64,000 nt of DNA, from the NCBI GenBank assembly GCA_040954595.2, contig CM082576.2:7440001-7504000 (forward strand). The letters are read 5' to 3'. The notes beneath the pieces were generated by a model. The model saw nothing but the letters and a program-made list of their open reading frames with translations, made no database searches and was not told the DNA's origin. Made by a program: the position numbers and the translations under genes. This stretch comes from Balanoglossus misakiensis (taxonomy: Eukaryota; Hemichordata). The first letter of the stretch is position 1, and the number at the start of each line of letters is the position of its first letter. This document shows, in pieces, positions 47,001 to 58,700 of this stretch.

Positions 47001-50000
47001 TGTAACTCAGATAGTAAGTTTTGGACTGCATTGAGGCGTAAAACGATCTTCTAATATTTCAAAATATTCCAGTGAACTTTTCAGATGTTTTCAATACAAC
47101 TTCAGAATTGCATTAAATGTGTCTGAAATACAATGATGTCTTTTGTTCTTATGTTTTGTAGCTGTACCACAGGTCCAGCTATAAGCTACTTTGTCGCACA
47201 TCATGAATATTTAATATGAAATATAATTCACATTGAATAGGCTTGTCTGTACCACAGGCAGTGTTGAAGTCGGGCGTGCTGTGTTTAGCGAAGAAAGACG
47301 TTTAGACACGATATTTGCAGCCAGGATCGTGAAACCAGTAAAATGGCCAAGCGAAATAGGTGTCATTCAAAAACTATAGACATGCCCTTTTAACTGAATT
47401 TACTGCACAAAAATAGCCTGTCATGTCTGAACCAGAAACATTTTCAGTATTCATGTGGAAATAACTTTAGACACGAACTGTCTAAAAAAGAATGGAAAAT
47501 ACTTCTATTTTTGGCCATCACCGGAGAGAGAAATATTCAAGCTTTTAATATTCATTAGTAAAACAGAAAATTTCATATACAGGTATTGTCCAAACATAGA
47601 TTTATGTATTATTCTTGGCTCTCTGGCAGAATTCTCTGTTGCTGTTAATTATTAGATTTATCGGATACAGGAAAGTATTTCCATTAAACAGTTAAAGGGA
47701 ATACATTAAAGGAACAAAGTTGTTTGCTTGTCACATAATTTGGGTTTATTTAGTTTCTCTTGATATATATTATTCTGTTCACTGGTTGTCACTGTCCATT
47801 TTATGGATACAGACTGACAGAGGTGTGAAATCTGCTTCTTCCGGCATATTAACATCATCATGGCAGCAATTACCAATGATACCAGCAGGAATCCAGACTT
47901 CTTATTCAATGGGCTACCAGTGTTTTTACTGGGATCACCTGGGTCGTCATGGCAGCTGTTTCCAATGATACCAACAATAATCTTAAGTTCCTCATTGGAC
48001 TACCAGCCTATTTGCCAGCATCAATGATCCTATGTTGTTGAAGTGTCATCAAAGCAGCTATAGCACAAGACCCATAGTTACCAGCAGAATTCATCAGTTC
48101 CCATGTTGGAGCTGCTACCAATGTGTGACTTGCAGGAAGTTGTTTCAATATACATGTACGGTACTTCAATATATCAGACAAAAATATTGTATCACCCAAA
48201 CATGTTTTCAAACTTTTAGTGGAAATCTATCTGATTTCTTATTTTCATTACTGCCCGGACAGAGACCTTGGGAGGCGAAGATGCCTAAAGCACAAGCGTT
48301 ATGGTTCTGCTTATTTTGTAATGGCCTGGTGCACATGCACAGACACAAAGTCAGTCAAACACACACGCACATAAAATATCGACTCTGAATGGACCCACAC
48401 TAATGTTTACCGGTAAAAGGTCACCGGGTTATATACGTGCTACCTGCAGAATACCAACTCAACAATGCAATGGTACATGCCACCGTATCTAAGGGTGCAT
48501 TGAGCTTTAAACATCATGTACATCTTCACCTTGTCTTGTCGTCGACCCAGTTTCAGAGAAATATGGGCTCTTTGGAACACACAGCACACTTTCCGATATG
48601 AATTTACCATTTGTGAAATTACAAAAGGCTTGTGTTCGGTTCTCTGTATGTTGCAAGATAAACATCGAAACATATTGGTCTATGAAAATTTTTAATCACT
48701 ACCTAATACCGGCAGAAAGATATATTGGAAAAATATCTGAAATTCTAAGATAAATAAGATAGTTTTTTTATTTATTTTTTGTGAAAAATATTAAAAATTG
48801 TTGGAGGAGTATGTGTAATCAGCATAAATTGGCCTGTATGTTAATTGGTGGTATGGTCTTGCTGTCTCGTCTTTATCTTGTTGATGAGTCTGTCTTGCTG
48901 CTAATCACATGGGTTAATTACACAGGTGATTGATATACTGCATGCTATAAAAATTTCTGCTGTGATAGTCTGCCATGAGTACGCATGCAGGTATATTGGC
49001 CTTCAGAGCACAGGTATCAGAGTTTAGAGTTACCGTCATTGTACCTTGAACTGCTATCATCCAACGGACTTTAGATCGTGGAGCTTATATACACCCAGAC
49101 ATGATACTAGTCATCAATTCAATTTGGCATCATTACAACAGGGCAAAGGTTCCTGATATATGGGCTGTAAATCTCCTGTAACATTCAATACAGGCCTGAC
49201 AGATTTCAGATACATGTCTGGTGGTGTACATCACGTGATGTGTGTGTGCGTGTACAAGTGGCTTTTTGTCTTCTACCATCCAATTAAAGGGCAGAAAGAG
49301 TCACGTGTTTTAAATGTCAGATAACGTTCTAACCACGAAAAAAATCGGTGCATGTATAATCCCCATTCTTTTCAGTGGTATAGTTGGACATTCTACACGG
49401 TGAAAGAAATCAAAGAAACTTTTGTATCAAACCATGTGGGATACAAAGAGATGTATAAACTTTGTGTCATGAAACTTTGCCATACATGTAAAAAATGCCA
49501 ACACAGTCGTACTACGTGATATGGAAATGGATCACTCAGTTAAAGGTCTCTCATTTGATCATGCCACCAAAAAATACCCCAATCATCATCGATATTATCA
49601 GCTTATTTACATCTAATGACATCACATATCAGTGACGTACATACATGTAGCAGCCGAGTCAATAAAAACAACCGGTATTCTTAATAATTGTCTTTGTCTC
49701 CAGTCAAGTTTTCTTTCATACTACATGTATTACTAGTTTTGAACATCTTGTGGGTGATTATCTTTTTGTTTAAAAGTTCTTTTTTTAGTTTTTGACACAA
49801 AATAGTCGCTGACATAAACTGGAAATTCTACCTGTAAATTGGTAGAACTGTTGTTTTGGAGTGGGTACTGTACAAACTGGGCAGTCACCACTAATTTAAC
49901 TACAGAGGGCGCTAAACCTGCCACATTTGGTATAGATATCACTAATGTTCACACTTGTACGTTTTATGCTTCTAGTGAAAAGAGTGTTTCTTTATTAGAT

Positions 50001-51126
50001 TCAAGGGTATTGATTATGTCAATTTAAAGGATGACTGTGGAAGCCACAAAGAATTTTCACCACTTTGCTTTCTTTCACTAAACATTTTATTTACTGTGAA
50101 TAGATATCATGATTATAAATTGAATAACCGAGACAATGAAATTACAGACCATTATCACATCGTAAACACACTGCTTTCTTACAAACGAATTTGTAACATT
50201 TGCTTACAAAATAAAAACAATTCTCAATAAACATACACTGGTGAATATAACTTTAGATAAATAAATATTGGTGTTAAAGATTGTGAGGGTAATCTCAAAT
50301 GTGAGACGACAGAAATTTAAAAAAATATACAATGTAGTTACTCGGACAAAAAATATGAAAACAACACTGAATGCTTGAAGTTCTTGAAAATTTGAGAAAT
50401 GCATAGAATTGGTTTCATACACAATAAAAAGTAATCAATTTGAAGACATTCAAACAGGCTTTGCTTCTTAATTCAAAGTTGTGACCAATAAGAAGTTCTC
50501 TCAATAGCTCTAGTTGGCAGTATCATAGTTGGTGGAAAAAAAACAAAATAATTCTAATAATGGCCACTTGGGGGGGTTAAACGCCCCCAACACTCTGTTC
50601 ATGCAGACTCAGTACGCTAACATACATGTATCACATAAAAACATTACGTGCTTTCTGCTGTGTACAATCATATCACTATGTTGACAGTGGCTGACACTGC
50701 TTTGTTGCTGGGCTTTGGACAGTTCTCCCATATAGGTTTCGGCAACACTTTTGCCACTTTAAAACTCAGCACTTGTACAAACCTTACGCATTATAAGTTT
50801 TTGCTTGGATAAATAATTTGATCAACGAGCTCTTCATTGTACTGGATGCTGTCCCCACAGTCAGTGCCAGCACAACATCCCCCCTCCCACCACATCTTTC
50901 CTCCCTCCCGCCATCCCTGCCCGTGTTCATGTTGCTCTCTGAATTTTCTTTTGGAGGACTACATTTCTTCAGTATTAAATTTAGAAACTGAAATATATCA
51001 GTGCCTCTAGGTATGCAAGCGTTTCCAGAAAAACCGAGCAGATACGCCCGTCAGTATCTTTCATGAATGCTACAGCAGTCTTGGGGGAACCAGGAATGTC
51101 TACCACCAACCATTGCACCAATGGGA
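44069..51126. other. Gene-poor interval
   Basis: This is 7 kb between the TAA of the unrecognised plus-strand gene and the stop of the C1orf198 homologue. It is AT-rich with many stop codons in all frames. I find no family resemblance in any open frame. Contents seen are a degenerate tandem repeat at 47.86-48.12 kb, a C/T-rich patch at 50878-50925, and candidate poly(A) hexamers for the left and right genes. It may hold enhancers or noncoding RNAs that sequence alone does not reveal. Confidence 0.5.
47859..48125. repeat. Degenerate approximately 90-100 bp tandem repeat
   Basis: Units start at about 47859, 47948 and 48047. The first two share CATGGCAGC, then CCAATGATACCA, a C-rich middle, and ATT.GACTACCAG. 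The third is weaker (AAAGCAGC, TTACCAGCAGAAT, GAGCTGCTACCAATG). Divergence between units is high, so this is an old duplication. Confidence 0.55.
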
Positions 51127-54100
51127 TCACCAATCTGTGAGAAATGCAAATCCATCTGCAGGCATGGTTTGTGCCTTGGGCTGAAAACAAAACATAGAGC
51201 ACATTAAAGATACACTACATAAGATAAACGCATAGGTATTCCATCACACTTTAATATGATGGTAATAAAACAACAGAATGGATGATAAAATTGCTTGTAT
51301 GATAGAGTAGACAATTTCACATTTATTGGTGTCTTTCACTGAAATGCAAAGAAGACAGGCTTCCCAGCCATCTCACCTTATCAATAGCTTTATCAATTTC
51401 TTCCAGAGGTCCAATTGAATCGGATTCGAAACTCTCATTGACCTTGTCGTACACCAGAGACTCTTTACTCCTGGTTTTCCGGACATGTCTGTCTGCATCC
51501 ATGTCTTGCAAGAGAAAATAACCCTCCACCTTCGAGTGTTTGATTTTCTCCTTCTTCTCGCCCCTCACAGACGAACTGGCACTGCTGCTGTTTGTACTGA
51601 CAGTCCCCCGACTGCTGGGTCTTTCTTCTTCACCGCCGCCGCCGCCGTTCCTCCTCTTCAACTCCTCAATGAGGTTCTCCCGGCTGGATTCCACGAGGCT
51701 GAGGCTGGCCTTGCTGGTGCCCTCCGAGCAGGGTTCGCTGACGTTATCATAGTGGCTGCCGGTGTCGCTGCCCACCGACAACTGCAGAGACGGCTGCGAG
51801 CCAGTTTTACTGTCAAAATCAAAATCAAAGGTCATTTTTGCCGCGAGGTCGGGGCCGGGGCTGCCCTGGGACGGTTCGCTTTTTTGTTCGTCTTCATCGC
51901 TGTCGTCATCCTCGTCCGAGTCTCTGTGGCGTTGGAAGTCTTCTTCTGATGGCTTCGGGGTCACTGGCAAACTGGCGCCGATGTCTTCGTCCGGAGAAGT
52001 TAGTGGCATCTCCAGCTGGCTCTGTAAAAATGACATTGCGAGAATGAGGACAGTTCTGGCAGTGTTTTTTTTTGCCAAGGTTGGAGAGCATTAATAAAAG
52101 ATTTGAGAATCCTGGTCAATGGAGTCCTTTGACATGCAAATAGCAAAATTTCAAACAATTAGACGACAGGGCTAGACCGTGTGTGAAGTGATTATAGAGG
52201 GAAAAAACCACACAAGTCTGGATTCTACTGTTTTCTAGACTAGTGCCAAGCGGGTTCAATAAATATGGCGACCGATTCGTAGAGGGAGAAATTGATAATT
52301 AAATCGCCACCATCTTTATATATCATCTTCAGCGATTCCTGCTATTTCAAGTTTCATTTCAATATCATAATCTATGTGGCCCTCTGGCAAGAAGACCCAA
52401 AGTAATGTAATAGAGGCGTGGCAACATACAATCTGAAGCTGGGAAAGAACACTATTTTTGGAATGAATAATTTCTCAAAGGATGAAATATGAGAATATTC
52501 CTGCAACAGCTTGTTCATGTTTTTATTATCGAATTTATTTGTAAATGCGTATTAACGACATTGTTCCCTTATACATTATTAATTTTTTCGTACCTAACAT
52601 AGTTAAAAAATTTTAATCCAATTTTGTTGAGGGTGCACAGTTTGAAGCAGATTAGTGTCATTGCATAAACATGTGTTATATAAAATAAAAATCCAGTCTT
52701 GCTACTGCAAAACTATCCAGCTGTTGGTGAGAACTGAAGAGCAATATTTTTACAGGACTAACGTTGGTTGCTTTTGCTCCAAATCTGAACGTTTGGATGT
52801 GATGGAGTTGACAATTTTCAAGGTCATGGTTTTACTGGTGGCCATAATGCTTGTTATTTTTGCACTCCTGGAGGACATTGGCCAGCTAAATCTAACACAA
52901 TTAAGACCCATGAGACCTATGTATCTACAAGCTCCAGATCCCAGAAGGTGAGTTGTTACGTGCAAACGTACAATTTTACTGCCACTCCTTGATTTAGTAT
53001 CGAGGTAATATTTGCCTGGACAACATCATACATATTCTTGACTTAAATTTGATAGCAAATACCGTTATAAGAACTTGCTTGACGTGGTATCTCGATGTGT
53101 GTCAAGCAGGTTCAGGGGTAACATCAAACATTTTATTACATAAATTTGCATGTGAATATATTATTATATTTTCTCTCAACGTCGATAGCTCACCGAAACC
53201 AAGAACTTCTCAACATCTTTTGGAGGTAAAACATCTACCAGAAGACCCAAGGAATGCGACAAGTTTGTCTGAGCTAAGGCAAGTCTCTTGCAAATGGACA
53301 AGACTGTATGAAAGACTGACTAAATATTAACAAACAAACAAACTAAGTAACTAACAAACTAACTCATTCCAAGTCACATTTTTGAATCTGCTTTGCTTTG
53401 TGTAATTGGTATGAATTGTTTTTGATTGATTGATTGATTGATTATAAGTCATTTAATTTCTTTTCTGTACAGGAGAATAATCTCAGCAAGGGTAGCACTG
53501 GAAAACACTGTTGCAATATTTCGCTCCAATGCTGCCTTGGATTTAGTTCTCAACAAAGGATTCCCTCAGGATGCCACAACAAAACTGGGTACCCCTCTTT
53601 CTAGTAACGGTCGGATAATGTACGATATCCTATTCTCCTCCCTGGAACAGCAGAAGTCATGCGCATTGGTAGGAAATGGTGGTATTCTCAAAGACAGCGA
53701 ATGTGGCCGTGAGATAGACGCTCATGATTTTGTGATGAGAGTAAATTTACCTAAATTAATTGGATTTGAAAAGGATGTAGGAAAGAAATCTGACTTACAA
53801 GCGATCAACCAAGTGGTCAGTTTCTGTTTGCATGAAGCCTTGAATTCTGAGGAAAAGTCCAAAGTAAAGACAAGAAAGAAAGGGCAGGACTGTTCAGACA
53901 TCTTGGACAGGCTTGCCAATATACACAACTCAACTGTTTGGTTCCCCTATACGTTGTCAAGATGGAACAGTATTAGGCTGAATGAAACAAAATTGGCGAT
54001 GCAAAGTGTTCTGAGACAGACGAAGTTGGGGGATACAGCCATGGATTTCAGAGTTGCATACTCTCCAGTACCTATATGGCCGAGACATATTAAGATGTAT

Positions 54101-55546
54101 GTGGTTTCTCTTTCATAAGTTCAACAAACTGAAAAACTGAGAAACAGACAGACACATGAACAAACTAACCATCAATCATTTGCGAAATATTTGTATTAGA
54201 TCTGCCAATTGGTTCGGACTGAACCATAGTCGTTCAAGGGTTAAATTTAATAATAATTTTAGAGGGAATAACGTTAACGTGAATGGTTAACAACATAAAG
54301 TTACACTTTGTGTTTTTCAGGTTATGGGACAACGGTAACAGCAGTGAGGGTTTTATACTGTTTACTGTGTCAACTCTGTTCTGCAAGAAACTCACTCTCT
54401 ACGGTTTTTGGCCCTTTTCTGAGGATTCGAGAGGGCGCAAGTTGAATCATCACTACTTCGAGGATGTGAGCTACAATGTTAGCAGAACAAATATCATGCC
54501 TCTGGAGTTTGAAATTTTTCAAGACTTCAATCGCTCAAACGTCATAAGGCTTGTTACGGAGAAATGTGCTAATCACTAAATGGTTTGATCCGATTCCATT
54601 GTTTTCTATGGTAAAGCTGGACCTTTACACAGGAAACAGGGGTGAAAGGGTTAATCTTCTATTTTATGCAGGATAGGCCTACAGTATAGACCATGTGTTC
54701 TCTTTCAGTAAGCTATTCTATTGTTTGTGCTATTGCTTGTGTCTTAATAAGTTAATGAGATGAGATGAGATGAGACGAGACAATCCAAGGGACCTCGGGA
54801 TACCTCAGAGCTGACCCAGTTGCAAAAGTATGATCTGTATTGTATAGTCTTTAATGAGGTGTTATTAAAATTGGACAGACTTATGTACATCAACATACCC
54901 TTGTTTCCCAACTGAATGGTTCAGAGAATTCATCTCTCCAGGTAAGACTCTGTGAAGAAAACACATGTAAAATACAAAATAATACTTATTGTGCCATTAG
55001 AATCTTGATCAAAACATATGGTAGGTTTCGCTTACACTTTGATCACCTAAGAGTCATTCCCGGAAGATCCCCAGTGCTGAAAGCAAAGGCGACGAAATGC
55101 CGGAAGTGCGACTGTGACATCAGAGCCCCAAGTCAAGTGATGATCTTTCTCTTTACCTTGTTTTTACCATTTGAACTGCCCTCTTCTGTGTAATGGACGA
55201 TCCTCTTGGTTTTGTCTAGTTTCAATTTCGGGAAGACTACGGGTGGTGGCTCGGCAACTCCAGTGTTGTCTTCGTACGCCTCTGTCAGTTGCGGGAAGAT
55301 GAAGTACTCATTGACCAGTTTATCTTTTTCGTCCTGACTCAGTTTGTGCCATATTTTCCGGTTGTTATACTTGCACTTGTACTGTTCTTCCATTATACGT
55401 CTGGCCATTGGATTGATTGAGGAGAAATAGTCTGACATCTTATCTTCCATTGAAGGTTCCCCGTTTCTGTTGTTTCGTTTGTTCTTCGCCTTTTTCGCTT
55501 TTCCATTCCCAGCTGCGGCGTCTACACCCTGTTCGGTCGCCATCAT
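51127..55546 (-). CDS. C1orf198: C1orf198 homologue, 362 aa
   Basis: Three exons join in phase 0: 55157-55546, 51377-52021, 51127-51180. Both ends of the vertebrate C1orf198 protein are recognisable. The N-terminal part has [20 protein letters not shown] (human YFSSLSPMARKIMQDKEK) and the last residues are DGFAFLTDW (human TGFDFLDNW). The middle is long, acidic and Ser-rich and looks disordered, ending in a [14 protein letters not shown] helix. Human protein is 327 aa. Function is unknown, and no catalytic or membrane feature is visible. Intron 1 (3.1 kb) holds a complete sialyltransferase gene on the opposite strand. The start lies 168 bp from the PUS10 start. A second ATG follows directly after the first (MMATEQG). 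Confidence 0.9.
52802..54579 (+). CDS. Alpha-2,8-sialyltransferase-like enzyme (GT29), 381 aa, nested gene
   Basis: Four coding exons: 52802-52947, 53189-53305, 53473-54096, 54321-54579, in consistent phase. It is a type II Golgi protein: short cytosolic tail, signal anchor about residues 8-23, stem, then catalytic domain. Sialylmotif L begins at C151 ([20 protein letters not shown], then [10 protein letters not shown]). Motif S spans about 303-328 ([21 protein letters not shown]). Motif VS is H339-H340-Y341-F-E-D. LYGFWPF and the IDAHDFV.R.NLP pattern place it with ST8Sia enzymes, which transfer sialic acid from CMP-sialic acid to sialylated glycans or gangliosides. Several Asn-X-Ser/Thr sites are present. 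The usual motif-L GNSG is GNGG here, and motif-S PSTG is SSEG. The second exon's GTATGA donor is inferred from phase and is weak. The whole gene lies inside C1orf198 intron 1. Confidence 0.88.
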
Positions 55547-55714
55547 TCAATGTATAACCTTTGACCTCGCCTTTAAATGCGCAGAGATGCACGAGATCTC
55601 GTTAGTTGCGAGAGCTAAAAAAACAGCTGTCCTGGTACATGTGGTAACATAACTGTTCTGCTCTAAAACTAGAATTACATGTACATGTAGCTGTAGTACC
55701 TTGAAGTGATCAGG
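55547..55714. promoter_or_regulatory. Compact divergent promoter C1orf198 / PUS10
   Basis: Only 168 bp separate the two start codons as modelled. The interval contains CGCCTTTAAATGCGCAGAGATGCACGAGAT-like CpG sequence cores near 55568-55600 and a TACATGTACATGTAG palindromic run at 55677-55691. Promoter function is inferred from position. Confidence 0.5.
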
Positions 55715-58700
55715 ATGGACAGACCCAAAGAACGCCAACATAAAGAGGTATTGTACTGTTAAAAAGATTTCCAAGTTAGCCATGAAAGAGCAACTCTGGC
55801 ACAAGCAGGCCTCTCTATGGCTATCACATGTGTCCGAATGCAGCAGACGACATGCGACAGATACCAGTGACTCCATCCATTGGATCAATCGATGTATAAT
55901 AGTCTGTATCCACGGTCCATCACAACTCACACATTGTAGGTTTTAAGATCTGAAATTGATTTAAATCAGCAAGTCGGCGGAACTTTTGTTTTGTATACCA
56001 AGACATTGAAGGTTAGAATGGAGAAAGTCTCAATGCTGCTTTTCACCAACTTTAATACTTGGCAGGATCCCTGACTGTCAAAAACTCTCAGATGCTGGTC
56101 TGTCTCTCATTATAAATATTTATCTTAAATTTTGAACAGTTTGACTTTTTCCCGGGAGACATGTCGGCAGTGATAGCAGACTTGCAACACTTATCATGTT
56201 GTCCCAGATGTGTTCTCAGGTTTTGTGGAGAAAAAGATGTTGCAATGTACAGAAGGCCAGTCAAGGTATGTTACATGTTCAGTGTATGTGTCTGTGGGTG
56301 TGTGGTACAGTTGCACTTTTCCTGCTAATTAAGCTGAAATCTGATTAATAGAATAGATGACCTATGAAGTTGAACAACTTTGATTATGTATAACTCTGTT
56401 TCCTTCCAAACAGCTCTTGCAATACCTAGCTGCTGACAATCTGTAGTTTTCGTTTTGTGATGAATATTTCTTAATTGCTACTTTTCCACTTTCATTCAAA
56501 AACAGGAACTGGAAATGATGACTCGGTCTGTGATGACAGAATTCACAACCACTGAGAACACGGCTGCTGGTAGAGATGAACAAAATGCAGATGACAAAAA
56601 TAGTGCAGTGCCATCAATTTGTCCAAGCTGTCTGAACTTGTTGTCACTGTGCAGTGATGAAAAGTTTCTGAATGAGGTCAGCATCGTGATATTTTGTTTA
56701 CGTGTATTTTGTTGTCCTGATTATCCATATTTCTGACTTGAAATCAAAGTGCATGGCAGTCTTAGTCGGATGTGTATATGAAATGTTAAGACATACCATG
56801 AAATTTATAATTACATACATGTACAAGTATCGAAGAACAAACTCTCATAGATGTTATGAAATTTTGAATGATCATTTTACACGCTTCTTTTGAGATCAAA
56901 TAAGATGTCACTCAAAAGTGGGCCTTTACTGTAATGTACCATAGTGATGAAAGGGTTAAAGATCAAAAACTAACATATATGTACTGATTGATTTGTTTTC
57001 AGTGTAGAGCAGATGTTGAAGAGGCAGATTTCCAATTCTCAACGTATTCCCTCGCAGTGACTGTGCCACTACAGCTGTTAGTCAGAGAGGTAAAGAAAAT
57101 CATTGCTGTCTTGTGTGAGTGGTAAATTACAGACATGTATTGTGAAAACTGAAGAATCTTGCCACTTTAACCCTCATTTTCATTTTGTTTTCTTCCAGCA
57201 TTCCATACTGTTACATATTAAGGAAAAGCACAAACAGATGTGAGTAGCTATAAACTGTCCGATTTCAGCTACTGTCTTTACAAAGATTCCAGAGTATTTC
57301 CACAGGGTGAAAAAATTACGGAATAGTACCATAAATATTAGTTTTTCCCAGTTTGATAGTACACGTACCACCTTGTCTTAGTCATAACAACAAACAACTA
57401 CTAAGATTTTAGTGCTTTCCTATCTTCTTCCAGAGAGGTATTCAAAGCGGTCACATCTGAAGATATTATTGCTGCCAAGGATATTTTCAAGTGGGTTTTC
57501 AGTCACTGGTTCGCACAACTCCTCAATGTTGCCTTTCTACCATTGGTAAGAGATGTTTTCGTAAAAGTAAAAATCTAATTTTTTGGTTTATTGTTCATTT
57601 GTTTGTTGTTCATTTGTTAGAATGGTCAACAAAGTGAAAAAAATATAGTTCCACCCTTATTTCATACTTTCAGGGTGCTTTTGAAGTTAGTTTGTCATTT
57701 ACACATGAAGAAACAGATACTGAATGTGAAAAACTGTGAGTATATATACCTTCAAAATGCATTATTTATGTCGTTAGGAATTCATCAAGTGCTCTTTTTG
57801 TGTCTTTGATAATTATTAGCAAAGGAGATGTTAAGAAACTTTGCCTTTTCACTGTTTTCAGGATAAAGACAGATGACAGTGTGGCCGCGACGAGTGGCCC
57901 AAAGCCCAGGAAAAGAAGGAAGGTATGGCACAATATCTATATATCTTCTTGTTGGTAGCATTTATCTTGTATACTCGATAATCATGTATTAGTACCGGCT
58001 ATACACACAAATGATATTCTTACATTCCTACCAAAATACTACCAACAGACTAGATTAATACATTCGGTACCTATTATGTGCTACACATTGCTTAGCTATT
58101 GGTCTCTGAAAATAATATAAATTCTGTTTTAATGGCAGCTTGTCAAGAGAAATTCCATAACGAGACCGGCAGTTACAGAAGCCTTGTCTAAACTTTCGAG
58201 TTATGAAAAATTCAAAAGGTAAGCTATTACCATGTCAATCATAGACAGGTTCATCATCACACTTTCTGTCAGAAACATAAAATAACAAAATAGTACATGT
58301 TTCTTTTTCTCTCTCGTTTAGACAGTATTCATCATGTCCTCTGCAGAACCCAACCACAACACCGGACTGTGTGGTCACATGTCAACATAGTCCACTATAC
58401 ATTGCAGGTACAGTACCATATGTTATTGTTCTAGAGCAAGGTAACATGGTATACATCTATGTAACTTGAGATGATCAATGAATCATGTGGGACATACTAT
58501 AATGCAACTGATAATATAAACAGTTCATGACGTCCTCAATTGCATCTTCTGTTCTCCAGTCTTATATTCACCAGTTTTTATGAAAGTAACGCTGTTACCC
58601 AGTACTGGTACACAAATGAAGTACTTCTTTGTAGCGCACCATTTTGACCTTTGTTTTGCATTCAGGCCGATACAATAAATACAGCAGAGAACTGAGTCAG

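Noticed and set aside
51485-51949. 154-codon open frame on the plus strand
   Set aside because: It is antisense to the repetitive Ser/Glu-rich exon 2 of the C1orf198 homologue. Such codon bias opens the opposite strand by chance.
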